64,000 nucleotides of DNA from Alcanivorax sp. 24 (GTDB lineage Bacteria; Pseudomonadota; Gammaproteobacteria; Pseudomonadales; Alcanivoracaceae), in NCBI RefSeq assembly GCF_004360225.1, contig NZ_SNUA01000010.1:1-64000 (forward strand). The letters run 5' to 3'. A program made the position numbers and the translations under genes. Shown here one piece after another: positions 34,701 to 43,898 of the stretch (position 1 is the stretch's first letter; each line of letters begins with the position of its first letter). Under the pieces are notes generated by a model. The model was given only the letters and a program-made list of their open reading frames with translations, ran no database searches and was not told the origin of the DNA.

Positions 34701-37700
34701 TGGTGGCCCTGGTTGCCTCGCCGCGCAACCATGACGAGGAGTGGGTCGATCTGCGAGCGCTGCCGGCGGTGTTCGAATCATTACGTGATCATCTCGAAGC
34801 GACCTTGCCCTCGGTGATGATTCCGGTGCGTCTCTATGTCTGCGCCGCGCTGCCGCTCACCGCCAACGGCAAGATCGACCGCAAAACCCTCGCCCGCCAT
34901 GTCGAGGAGCAGGAAAGACGGCGGGAGCCCGCCGCCGTGACGCCGCCCCAGGGTGAAGTGGAACGCCGGGTCGCCGTGGTCTGGCGCCGTCTTCTCGAAT
35001 TGCCGCGGGTGGGGCGCGAGGAGAATTTCTTTTCCTTGGGCGGCGATTCCCTGCTGGCCACCCGAATGGTTCGCCGCTTGGGTGAAGAGGGGCTCACTGG
35101 CGTACGTCTGGCGGCGCTGTTCGAGCATCCGGTCCTGTCGGAGTTCGCCGCTACTCTGGGACTCAGAGACGACCCCACCCCACGGCGGCGATGGCACGCG
35201 GATATCGAAAACCGCTACCAGCCGTTCCCGCCCACGGAAGTGCAACGCGCCTATTGGATAGGGCGGGATCCGGGGCTGCCACTGGGCGGGGTGAGCTGCC
35301 ACTTTTACCGGGAATACGACGTGGTGGATCTGGACGTCGCGCGTCTGCAGGACGCACTGAACCGGTTGATCGATCGTCATGAGATGTTGCGGGCGGTGTT
35401 CGATGATCAGGGGCACCAGCGAATCTTGCCGGATGTGGCATGCTTTTCCATTCCGGTGGAAGACGTGGAAGGCGATTGGGACGCGGCCTGTGAGCGACTG
35501 CGGGAGGCGGCCGCGCACCGGGTATTCGATCCCACGCTGTGGCCGTTGTTCGATGTCCGAGGGATCCGTTCGGGGAGTCGAATCCGTCTGGCGATCAGTC
35601 TGGATAACCTGATCCTTGATGCCTTGAGCATTTTGCTGTTCTACCAGGAATGGGATCTTCTCTACCGGGAGCCGCGCGCCGAACTGCCACCAGTGTCCTT
35701 GTCGTTTCGCGATTACCGGCTCAACAGTGCTCCCACGGAACAGGAACGGGATCAGGCCCGGGCATTCTGGCGGAAGCAGCTGCCGCAATTACCGCCGGCG
35801 CCGCAACTGCCGCTGGCCTGTCGTCCGGAAGACATTAGCCGGCCGTGCTTCGTTCGGCATCAGGGGGCGTTGGACGCGGACACCTGGTCGCGTCTGATCG
35901 CGCGGGCGCAAAACGAACGGGTGACGCCCTCGGCACTACTGCTGACCGCGTTCGCCGAGGTGCTGGGACGCTGGAGCGCGCAGTCCCGACTGACCCTGAA
36001 CCTGACCTTGTTCGACCGTCAGGAGGTTCACCCGGATATTCATCGGGTGATGGGGGATTTCACCTCCCTGATGCTGCTTGGCTATCGGCCGGATCCTGGC
36101 GATTCATGGCTTGATCGTTTGCGGCGCACGCAAAAAGCGTTGGGCGAGGCGCTGGATCATCGCGCCTGGTCCAGCGTGACACTGTTGCGCGAACTGGCCC
36201 GCGATTCCGGGGAAGGCCTGGCGTCGATGCCGGTGGTGTTCACCAGCGCCCTCGGGGTTCCGGGGGGTACCGCCGCGCCGAAGGAGGGACCGTTCAGCCG
36301 CCAGGTCTGGGGCCTCACCCAGACGCCCCAGGTCTGGATCGATCATCAGGTGGTGGAGGCGGATGGCGGTATTGCCTTGAACTGGGACGTGGTGGAGGCG
36401 TTGTTCCCCGATGGCCTGATCACTGACATGTTCCAAGCCTATATGGACTTGCTTCACGAACTTGCCGGGATGGACTGGCGAGCGCCGGTACCGGACGTGA
36501 TGCCCGCGTCGCAACGCACCGTGCGCGATCAGATCAACGACACCCGTGCGCCGTTACCAAGCGGCACCCTTCACCAGGCCTTCTTTCAGCACGCCGGCGA
36601 CCAGGGTGAGCGAGTGGCTCTGTATTGGGGGCAGGACGGTGCGCTGAGCTATGGCGAACTGGCGGATCACGCCTTGCGGATCGCCGCTCGGCTGCGACGG
36701 GTCGGGGTGTCACCGGGGGACGTGGTGGCGGTGCAATTGCCCAAGGGGCCGGATCAGATCGCCGCGGTTCTGGGGGTGCTGGCCGCCGGCGCCGCTTATC
36801 TGCCGCTCGGCATGGAGCAGCCGCCGGCGCGGCGCGACCGGGTATTGAAGCGCGCCGCGGTACGGTGGGTGGTGACGGCTTCGGAGCACAACTGGCCCGG
36901 ATCAGTAACACCCTGTTTCCTTGAGGATGCCCGGTCCATGGCGCCGCTGTCCGGGCCGCTGCCGGTGGCCGCCGACCAATTGGCCTATGTGATCTTCACC
37001 TCCGGCTCTTCCGGTGAACCCAAAGGCGTGGAGATCACTCATCGTGCCGCTTTGAACACGGTACTCGACATCAATCGCCGTTTCGAGGTGGGGCCGGGCG
37101 ACCGGGTCCTGGCCGTGTCCGCTCTGGATTTTGATCTGTCGGTGTACGACATCTTCGGGCTGCTGGGTGCCGGCGGCGCCTTGATTCTCGTCGACGAGCA
37201 GGAGCGCCGCGAGGCACGGAACTGGCGGGCCCTGATGCGGCGATACGGCGCCACCATCTGGAACAGCGCCCCGGCGTTGTTGGAGATGCTGATGGCCGTC
37301 AGTGATCCGGCGGAGCCGCCGGGTCCGTTGCGGCTGGCGCTTGCCTCTGGCGACTGGGTCGCGCTGGATTTGCCGGCGCGGGTGGCCGAATGCTCTCCGG
37401 GATGCCGTTTCGTGGCGCTGGGCGGTGCCACCGAGGCATCGATCTGGTCGAACTTCTATCCGGTGGAAGAACCGGTGGCAGAACGGGCGCCGGACTGGTG
37501 CTCGATCCCCTACGGGTGGCCGTTGACCAATCAGCGCTTCCGGGTGGTCGATGACGAGGGACGTGACTGTCCGGACTGGGTCGCTGGCGAATTGTGGATC
37601 GGTGGCGACGGCCTGGCGCTCGGTTACCGGGCTGATCCGGAACGCAGTGCCGCCCACTTTGTAATGGCTGAAACCGGGGAAGCGCGGTGGGACGGCCGCT

Positions 37701-38359
37701 GGTATCGCACTGGCGACCGGGCGCGCTATCGGCCAGGCGGACTGCTGGAGTTTCTCGGCCGCATCGACGGCCAGGTGAAGATTCGAGGACATCGCATTGA
37801 ACTGGGCGAAGTTGAAGCGGCGCTGTCGGCGTTTGCCGGTGTCGAACGGGCCGTGGCTCTGGTGCGGCGTGGTCCGGCTTCGGCGATGAAACTGGTTGCC
37901 GCCGTCGTGGCGCCGGCCGGACAACCTGATGCCGAGCAGTTGCGCTCGCATCTGGCGGGGTTGCTGCCGGTGCCGATGATTCCCGAACGAATCGATGCTC
38001 TGGAGACACTGCCGTTAACCGCTAATGGAAAGGTGGACCGCGCCGCGCTGGCCGAACATTTCGCGGCGCCTGGTGGTGAGGAGGAGCGAGCCGGACCACC
38101 GCGAGGCCAATGGGAAGCGCGGGTGGCGGCATTGTGGGCGGAGCTGCTGGAGATCAGCGCGCCCCAACGGCAGCAGAGCTTCTTTGAGCTGGGCGGGGAC
38201 AGTCTGTTGGCGACCCGATTCAGTGAAAGCGTTCGCCGCCGCCATGGTGTAGCCCTGTCGCTTCGTCATTTGTTCGCCCATCCCGTTCTGGCGGATGTGG
38301 CGGCGGCGCTGCAAGCGGAGAGCGCGCGAACCGCGGATATGGAAGAGGGTGCGTTATGA
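31778..38359 (+). CDS. Nonribosomal peptide synthetase 1 (ArCP-Cy-A-PCP-Cy-A-PCP)
   Basis: This 2193-residue cytoplasmic synthetase begins with an aryl carrier domain (residues 1-75, MGVDSITM) that should receive salicylate. It continues Cy1 (about 100-530), A1 (560-1040), PCP1 (1050-1120, LGGDSLL), Cy2 (1140-1570), A2 (1595-2085) and PCP2 (2100-2175, LGGDSLL). Both cyclisation domains keep the DxxxxD motif (DMVAAD and DNLILD). Reading pocket residues by eye, A2 gives DLYNLSLIWK, the cysteine code. A1 gives DLFNLGLIHK, which departs from it. No epimerase or methyltransferase is inserted, unlike PchE. The C-terminus is acidic (ADMEEGAL), fitting docking to the next synthetase 49 bp downstream. 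Confidence 0.92.
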   Translation: MDDITDVPGVRACVAAVLELPVDAVSDDGNLIEMGVDSITMMRLASEWRRRGHDISFAQMVSNPRLSAWCSLLGTCVDTDKTETSAPETMGRCLDERAPFELAPMQHAYWIGRSGDQQLGGVAAHFYNEFDGAGVDGDRLERAVKALIERHGMLRVRLTDDGRQRIHADSTWLGLKVHDLRSMTVEGAEQALERLRQALSHRCMNLAAGEVFDVQLSLLPDAMRVDGTRVHLNLDMVAADALSLRVLLKDLADLYRGEVLPPIEYSYPRYRADHDASMAGEGRRAGWHRDRDYWRDRLADLPAAPRLPITGGGGAQQATRVIRRHDWLPPERVAAFTTTARAHGLTPAMALAAVFAEVLTAWSAEPDFLINLPLFNREPLHSDVDQLVGDFTSSVLLAWRGGAPGSFVDRALALQDRFHSDVQHGTFTGVDVLRELSRHHGEKRLAPVVYTSALGLGPLFSDTVQTCLGRPSWIISQGPQVWLDAQVTELDNGLLVNMDAREDAFEPGVLDALFEAHERLLSVLIDCPDAWCRPVPALLPDSALARRASINGVSRPLSGRRLHEGFFHIADTNPDAPALLWETHETLSYGELRRRVMSVAGYLVGEGVQPNDVVAVSLPKGAEQIIAVLGVLAAGAVYLPIGVDQPEARRRRILGASGARLTLDALPEVSAPLSAPVPGNDRDLAYILYTSGSTGEPKGVEVPHRAAMNTIEDLTDRLDLSGEDRILALSALEFDLSVFDMFAALSVGAAVVCVRESERRDAMVWNRLIRRHRVTVLNCVPALLDMILSAADAETLMTLRAVLLGGDRIPPELPGRLARQVPDCRFIALGGTTETAIHSTFFEVKETRPRWHSAPYGTPLANVHLRVVDALGRDCPDFVAGELWIGGDGVARGYRGDPSKTASRFVERDGIRWYRTGDQARYRPDGNVEFLGRLDHQIKVRGHRIELGEVEAALAGAPGVRQAAAVVGKPGLVAVVALVASPRNHDEEWVDLRALPAVFESLRDHLEATLPSVMIPVRLYVCAALPLTANGKIDRKTLARHVEEQERRREPAAVTPPQGEVERRVAVVWRRLLELPRVGREENFFSLGGDSLLATRMVRRLGEEGLTGVRLAALFEHPVLSEFAATLGLRDDPTPRRRWHADIENRYQPFPPTEVQRAYWIGRDPGLPLGGVSCHFYREYDVVDLDVARLQDALNRLIDRHEMLRAVFDDQGHQRILPDVACFSIPVEDVEGDWDAACERLREAAAHRVFDPTLWPLFDVRGIRSGSRIRLAISLDNLILDALSILLFYQEWDLLYREPRAELPPVSLSFRDYRLNSAPTEQERDQARAFWRKQLPQLPPAPQLPLACRPEDISRPCFVRHQGALDADTWSRLIARAQNERVTPSALLLTAFAEVLGRWSAQSRLTLNLTLFDRQEVHPDIHRVMGDFTSLMLLGYRPDPGDSWLDRLRRTQKALGEALDHRAWSSVTLLRELARDSGEGLASMPVVFTSALGVPGGTAAPKEGPFSRQVWGLTQTPQVWIDHQVVEADGGIALNWDVVEALFPDGLITDMFQAYMDLLHELAGMDWRAPVPDVMPASQRTVRDQINDTRAPLPSGTLHQAFFQHAGDQGERVALYWGQDGALSYGELADHALRIAARLRRVGVSPGDVVAVQLPKGPDQIAAVLGVLAAGAAYLPLGMEQPPARRDRVLKRAAVRWVVTASEHNWPGSVTPCFLEDARSMAPLSGPLPVAADQLAYVIFTSGSSGEPKGVEITHRAALNTVLDINRRFEVGPGDRVLAVSALDFDLSVYDIFGLLGAGGALILVDEQERREARNWRALMRRYGATIWNSAPALLEMLMAVSDPAEPPGPLRLALASGDWVALDLPARVAECSPGCRFVALGGATEASIWSNFYPVEEPVAERAPDWCSIPYGWPLTNQRFRVVDDEGRDCPDWVAGELWIGGDGLALGYRADPERSAAHFVMAETGEARWDGRWYRTGDRARYRPGGLLEFLGRIDGQVKIRGHRIELGEVEAALSAFAGVERAVALVRRGPASAMKLVAAVVAPAGQPDAEQLRSHLAGLLPVPMIPERIDALETLPLTANGKVDRAALAEHFAAPGGEEERAGPPRGQWEARVAALWAELLEISAPQRQQSFFELGGDSLLATRFSESVRRRHGVALSLRHLFAHPVLADVAAALQAESARTADMEEGAL

Positions 38360-38408
38360 ATCCGTGGCCCCGGCTTACGACCCAGCACGACATCCGGAGA
38401 GGGACGTT

Positions 38409-41400
38409 ATGAACGCCAATGCCTTGATCGAGGAACTGCAGGGGCTCGGAGTGGAACTCTGGGCGGAGCAGGAACAATTACGGTTCCGTGCGCCCAGGGG
38501 GGTGCTTACCGAGGAGCGGCTTGCCACGTTACGCTCGCTCAAGACGCAAGTGGTCGAATTGCTTCGCGGCGCGGCCTTCGACGCGGTGACCGCCGACAGC
38601 GAAGGCCGCCATGAGCCTTTCCCTTTGACCGAGGTGCAGGAAGCCTATCTGTTGGGGCGCAACGAATCCTTCGGCTTTGGCGGGGTGGCCTGCCACGGTT
38701 ATCTGGAAGCGGTGTATCCGGCTTTGGAACCGCAAGTGTTGGAGGACGCCTGGAATCGGCTGATCACCCGCCATGACATGCTGCGTGCGGAGGTCAGCGC
38801 GGACGGTTACCAACGGATATTGCCGGAGGTCCCGCACTACCGGATCGCCATCGCGGATGGACGTGGCTGGTTGCCGTCCGAATTGGAGCGGCATTTACAG
38901 GCAACCCGCTCGGAAATGGATCATCGGCTCTATCCAATCGGGCAATGGCCCATGTTCGAACTGCGTCTGACCCGCACGCAAGGGGCCGACATCCTGCATT
39001 TTTCTCTGGATGCGTTGATTGCTGACTGGGCCAGCGCGGGGATTCTGTTCTCCGAACTGAATCAGTTGATCCAGGGGTATGGCGATACCTTGTCCGAACT
39101 GGAAATCAGCTTCCGCGATTATGTCCTGGCGCAGCGGCGCATGCGTGAGGGGAGCGCTTATCGGCAGGCCCGTGACTATTGGCTGGCGCGACTGGATGAC
39201 CTGCCGCCGGCACCTCAATTGCCGGTTTTGTCATCGGCTGCCGCGGACAAGGCCTGCTTTCATCGGCATCACTGGCGGTTACCGGCCGGGCATTGGCGGG
39301 CCTTGCGCCAGCAGGCCACCGGGTACGGGCTGACGGCCTCCAATGTGGTGTTGACCGCTTACGTCGCGGTACTGCGGCGCTGGAGCCGAAGCCCGGACTT
39401 TTCCCTGAACCTCACCTTACTCAATCGCCAGGCGCTTCATCCACAGGTCCATGCCTTGGTGGGAGACTTCACTTCGGTGAGCCTCCTGGCGGTCCGCGCC
39501 GCTGATGATTTGCCCTTCCATCGACGGGCGGCGGCATTGGGGGAGCAGCTTTTCGCCGACTTGGATCACCGGTTGTTCTCAGGGGTGGAAGTGATTCGGG
39601 AGATCGGCCGGCGGCATGGGCAAGACGCCGCGTTAATGCCGGTGGTGTTCACCAGCGCCATCGGGCTGGGTGGCACCGGCGAGGCAGAGATCGGCTGCCG
39701 CCTGGAGAACGGTGTTACCCAGACGCCCCAGGTCTTCCTGGATTGCCAGGTCCGCGACGACGAGGGCGGCCTCGAGGTGAACTGGGATGTTCGTCAGGGC
39801 GTGTTTCCTGCCGGGCTGGTCGACGATATGTGGGAGGCCTTCCAGACCCTGCTGCTCGACCTGGCCGGCGGCGAGCACTGGACGGCCACGGAGCCCGTGG
39901 TATTGCCCGCCTGGCAGACGTCGACCCGGGCCAGGGTGAATGATACCGAGGCGCCGGTGCCGGACCGGCTGCTGCACCAGGCCGTGCTGGAGCAGGCCGC
40001 GCGGACGCCCGACGCTGACGCGGTGGTGGCCCCTGGAGAAACGCTTTGCTATGGCGATCTGGTTCGCCGTGCCGGGGCCGTGGCCGGCGCCTTGCGTGAC
40101 CAGGGCTGCCGCGCCGGCGATCACGTCGCGATCGTGATGAGCAAGGGCGTGGAGCAGGTGGTGGGCGTCCTCGGCGTGTTGCTGGCCGGCGCCGCCTACC
40201 TGCCTCTGGATGTTACTCAGCCCGCGAAACGTCGCGATAAAGTGCTTGCCGATGCCGCCGTCGCGGCGGTGTTGGTGCAATCATCAAACCGGCCCCGGGA
40301 TCTGCCCGAAGGGCTGCCGGTCATCGAGGTCGACCGGCTCGACGCCACGGAAGGCATGCCGGAGGTCGCTGGCGGTGACCCGGACTCCCTGGCGTATCTG
40401 ATCTATACCTCGGGCTCCACCGGCGATCCGAAAGGCGTGATGATCACGCATCGCGCCGCGCTCAATACCATCGAGGACATTAATCGCCGATTCGACGTCA
40501 CCGGCACCGATCGTGTGCTGGGGCTGGCGAATTTGAACTTTGATCTTTCCGTCTACGATATCTTCGGCCCGCTTTCACGCGGCGGCGGGTTGGTGCTACC
40601 GGACGCTCAACGCGGGGCTGATCCGTCTCATTGGGCGGAATGTGTTATCGGACATGGCGTCACGCTTTGGAATTCGGTGCCGGCACAATTGCAGATGCTG
40701 ACCCATTACCTTGATGCGGAACCGGCCGCCATGCCCAGCCTGCGTCTTGCTCTGGTGTCGGGGGACTGGGTACCGCTGTCGCTGAAAGCGAATCTTCACC
40801 GCCACGCCCCGGCGGCGGACCTGGTGGCCTTGGGCGGCGCCACGGAAGCGGCGATCTGGTCCAACTACCATCGGGTGGCGACGGTGGACCCGGAATGGAC
40901 CAGCGTTCCCTATGGACTACCGCTGGCCAATCAGGGGTTTCGGGTGCTTGACGCGGGCCTTCGTGACCGCCCGGTGTGGGTGCCCGGCGAGCTCTATATC
41001 ACTGGAATGGGATTGGCCACCGGCTACCTGGGCGACGCGGCGTTGACCGAAACACGCTTTTTTCACCATCCGGTGGACGGACAGCGCCTGTATCGAACCG
41101 GTGATATGGCCCGATATCTGCCGTCCGGCGAGTTGGAGTTTCTTGGTCGCGATGACGGCCAGGTCAAGATCCGGGGGCATCGTGTGGAACTCGGTGAAGT
41201 GGAGGCGGCGCTATCGGCATATCCCGGCGTGGCCGCCGCCGTGGCGGTCGCCGCCGGGAACGATAAAGGGGATCGGACCCTGTTGGGGTTTGTCGAAGCG
41301 AAGCGGGGGACGACGCCACATGCCGCGTCCCCGCCGGTCGATGCGGCGCGACGCCTGGCCGGGCACCAACTGAAGGATACGGACACCGAACACGCGGCGG

Positions 41401-43898
41401 ATCAGGTCGATGCCCTGCATCGTGCCGCTTTGGTTTCGATGCTTTGGCTCCTGAGGGAACATGGGTTGTTCTCCGACCGGGAAAAGGGTGTCACCCCGGA
41501 TCAAGTGTTGCAGGCCCTGACGGTGGCGCCACGCCACCATTGGTTGGTGCGCCGCTGGTTGGCGTTGTTGGTGGCGCATGGGTGGCTCACCGGTGATGAC
41601 GCTGGCGGCTACCACCTTGCCACGGAGCTGGCGGCTGATGACATGGAGCGGTCATGGCGCATTGTGGCGGAGAGGGCGGCGGGACGAGAGGGTGGCAGCG
41701 CCTTTGTCGCCTACCATGAAGACCATGTGGCGCGCCTGCCACGGCTGTTGAGCGGTGAACAGAATCCGTTTGAACTGCTGTTTCCCGAAGGCTCCCAGGA
41801 GCCGGCCCTGGCCTTGTACCGTGATGATCTGATCGCGCGCTACAACAACCACGCGGTGGCGGCGTTCGTGAATCGGGTGGCGGTGGCCAATGAGCGGACG
41901 GAGCCGCTGCGCGTTCTGGAGATTGGCGCCGGTACCGGCGCTACCACCGAAGCGGTGGTGCCGATGCTCGACGGGTGCCGGGTGGAATATCTGTTCACCG
42001 ACCTGAGTCCGTTCTTTCTCTCCGCCGCCCGGCAGCGTTGGCGGGCGCTGTCCTGGATGCGTTTTGGTCTGTTCAATCTGGACCAGAATTACCGGGCGCA
42101 GGGCCTGGCGCCGAACTCCATGGACGTGGTGATTTGCGCGGGGGTGCTCAGCAGCACCCGCGATCCCGACGCGGCGGTGGGCCGCATCGCTGAATTGCTG
42201 GCACCGGGAGGCTGGTTGATCCTCACCGAGCCGACCCGGGAACATCCGCATATCATGCTCACCCAGGGTTTCATGATGGAGCCGGCCGGTGATCGGGAAA
42301 CCGGTGCTGCCCCGTTCCTGTCCCAAGACGGCTGGCGCGACCTGTTGGCTGGCCAGGGAGGCGAGGATGTCGTCTGTTTGCCGGATGCCTCGCACCCCCT
42401 GTCGGTTTGGGGCATGAATATGATGGCCGCCCGTTTCAAAGCGGATCGCGCGCCGCTGTCTTGCGAATCAATCCGCCAGTTTCTGGCTGAGCGATTACCC
42501 AGGTACATGATCCCCTCCCATCTGCAGGTGCTTGATCGTCTGCCGCTCACCGCCAATGGCAAGGTGGACCGCAGCACCCTGAGCCGCTGGCTGCCAGCGC
42601 CGCTGATGGGAGAAGACACCCTCGCCGAGACGCCCTCGGACGACCCTCTGGAGGACAGCCTCGGGGCGCTATGGGCGGCGGCTCTGGGTCTGCCCGCCAT
42701 CGGTCGCGATGACAACTTTTATGATCAGGGCGCCGATTCCCTGGTGCTGGCAAGAGTGGCCGGACAGATCCGTGACACCGTGCCGGAGGCGGGGGATTTC
42801 ACCTATGACGCCTTGCTCCGGCAAATGCTCAATGAGCCGACGGTGGCGGCGCTTGCCGCGGTCTTGCGCTCGGCGGCGGAGGGTGACACGGCCACGCCGG
42901 TGGATGGCGGCGCGCCCGCCGAAGTGGGAACGGCACAAACACGTGCAGGGAGTAATGCGCTGATCGTGCCATTCGGCGGTGGTGAAGGGCCGGTACGGGT
43001 ACTGTTCCACGCCGCGCTCGGCACCATGGATTATTTTCAGCATCTCGGCCGGGCGCTGGCCGCCCAACAGGTCGGCCCGGTGATCGGATTGGCGGTGGCG
43101 GACGCCGAGCAGTATGTCTCCATTCCCCATCAGGAGTTGATTGGCCGGGTCGCCGACGACTACGCACGGCGTTTGCTGGATGAGGGCTATCACCGCTTTC
43201 AACTGATCGGTTATTGCCTGGGCGGGTTGCTCGCCATGGAAGTGTCCCGCCGCTTACTGGAGCGGGGCGTGGAGGTCATCGACCTGACGCTGGTGGACAG
43301 CATCCCCATGTTCATCAATACCGATGAGGAACTCGCCTTCGAGGCGATTTTCGCGCCGAACCTCAATCTTGATCCGGTCAAGGATGTGTTTGGCGAGGGG
43401 CTGAACGAGGCGGATGTTTATCGCGCCATTGAAACGCTGATGCAACGCCATGAGCGGCATATTCCCGCCGGCGCGATGGCGGCGTTGGATGGCGATGACG
43501 GGCTGCGGGCGGTGGCCGGGGCGGTGCGACGTCGCTCGATGATTCCCCAGGACCAGCGCCTTGCCGAATACGCCCGCGTGGCCGCCGGTAAAGCCGGCGT
43601 GCCGGTGGGGCCGGAGCTTATTCCCGCCTTGTTCCGGGTATGCCGGCACAGTATGCGGGCAGCCTGTTTCGACCCCGCGCCCTATGTCGGTGACATCAAC
43701 TACCTGCGTTGCAAGGAACAGCAATCCTTTGGCATTACCGCCGGTGTGGGCCATTACGCCGCGCCGTTCTGGCAAAACGCCTGCCTGGGCGTGTTCAACC
43801 TGATCGATGTGCCGGGCAACCACTTCAGCGTGATCGAGCCGCCCCACGTGGAGACCGTGGCCGCTCACCTTGCCGAGACTTTACGGAGAGCACTGTGA
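38409..43898 (+). CDS. Nonribosomal peptide synthetase 2 (TubC docking-Cy-A(MT)-PCP-TE)
   Basis: This 1829-residue synthetase starts at 38409, after GGAGAGG. It has a TubC-type N-terminal docking domain (1-55), Cy3 (about 75-500, DALIAD motif), and A3 (520-960 with its C-terminal part at 1350-1400). A SAM-dependent methyltransferase (about 975-1340, LEIGAGTGATTE) is inserted after motif A8 in A3. A PCP follows (YDQGADSLVLA), then a thioesterase (1520-1829). A3 pocket residues read DLYNLSLIWK, suggesting cysteine. The layout matches PchF of pyochelin, where the inserted methyltransferase N-methylates the thiazolidine. The thioesterase elbow is GYCLGG, with Cys in place of the usual Ser. GNHFSVIEPPH supplies the catalytic His. 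Confidence 0.92.
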   Translation: MNANALIEELQGLGVELWAEQEQLRFRAPRGVLTEERLATLRSLKTQVVELLRGAAFDAVTADSEGRHEPFPLTEVQEAYLLGRNESFGFGGVACHGYLEAVYPALEPQVLEDAWNRLITRHDMLRAEVSADGYQRILPEVPHYRIAIADGRGWLPSELERHLQATRSEMDHRLYPIGQWPMFELRLTRTQGADILHFSLDALIADWASAGILFSELNQLIQGYGDTLSELEISFRDYVLAQRRMREGSAYRQARDYWLARLDDLPPAPQLPVLSSAAADKACFHRHHWRLPAGHWRALRQQATGYGLTASNVVLTAYVAVLRRWSRSPDFSLNLTLLNRQALHPQVHALVGDFTSVSLLAVRAADDLPFHRRAAALGEQLFADLDHRLFSGVEVIREIGRRHGQDAALMPVVFTSAIGLGGTGEAEIGCRLENGVTQTPQVFLDCQVRDDEGGLEVNWDVRQGVFPAGLVDDMWEAFQTLLLDLAGGEHWTATEPVVLPAWQTSTRARVNDTEAPVPDRLLHQAVLEQAARTPDADAVVAPGETLCYGDLVRRAGAVAGALRDQGCRAGDHVAIVMSKGVEQVVGVLGVLLAGAAYLPLDVTQPAKRRDKVLADAAVAAVLVQSSNRPRDLPEGLPVIEVDRLDATEGMPEVAGGDPDSLAYLIYTSGSTGDPKGVMITHRAALNTIEDINRRFDVTGTDRVLGLANLNFDLSVYDIFGPLSRGGGLVLPDAQRGADPSHWAECVIGHGVTLWNSVPAQLQMLTHYLDAEPAAMPSLRLALVSGDWVPLSLKANLHRHAPAADLVALGGATEAAIWSNYHRVATVDPEWTSVPYGLPLANQGFRVLDAGLRDRPVWVPGELYITGMGLATGYLGDAALTETRFFHHPVDGQRLYRTGDMARYLPSGELEFLGRDDGQVKIRGHRVELGEVEAALSAYPGVAAAVAVAAGNDKGDRTLLGFVEAKRGTTPHAASPPVDAARRLAGHQLKDTDTEHAADQVDALHRAALVSMLWLLREHGLFSDREKGVTPDQVLQALTVAPRHHWLVRRWLALLVAHGWLTGDDAGGYHLATELAADDMERSWRIVAERAAGREGGSAFVAYHEDHVARLPRLLSGEQNPFELLFPEGSQEPALALYRDDLIARYNNHAVAAFVNRVAVANERTEPLRVLEIGAGTGATTEAVVPMLDGCRVEYLFTDLSPFFLSAARQRWRALSWMRFGLFNLDQNYRAQGLAPNSMDVVICAGVLSSTRDPDAAVGRIAELLAPGGWLILTEPTREHPHIMLTQGFMMEPAGDRETGAAPFLSQDGWRDLLAGQGGEDVVCLPDASHPLSVWGMNMMAARFKADRAPLSCESIRQFLAERLPRYMIPSHLQVLDRLPLTANGKVDRSTLSRWLPAPLMGEDTLAETPSDDPLEDSLGALWAAALGLPAIGRDDNFYDQGADSLVLARVAGQIRDTVPEAGDFTYDALLRQMLNEPTVAALAAVLRSAAEGDTATPVDGGAPAEVGTAQTRAGSNALIVPFGGGEGPVRVLFHAALGTMDYFQHLGRALAAQQVGPVIGLAVADAEQYVSIPHQELIGRVADDYARRLLDEGYHRFQLIGYCLGGLLAMEVSRRLLERGVEVIDLTLVDSIPMFINTDEELAFEAIFAPNLNLDPVKDVFGEGLNEADVYRAIETLMQRHERHIPAGAMAALDGDDGLRAVAGAVRRRSMIPQDQRLAEYARVAAGKAGVPVGPELIPALFRVCRHSMRAACFDPAPYVGDINYLRCKEQQSFGITAGVGHYAAPFWQNACLGVFNLIDVPGNHFSVIEPPHVETVAAHLAETLRRAL

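Noticed and set aside
32471-34732. 753-codon open frame on the minus strand inside NRPS1
   Set aside because: It is antisense to the well-supported Cy1-A1 coding region and is Arg/His/Gln-rich with no recognisable domain.
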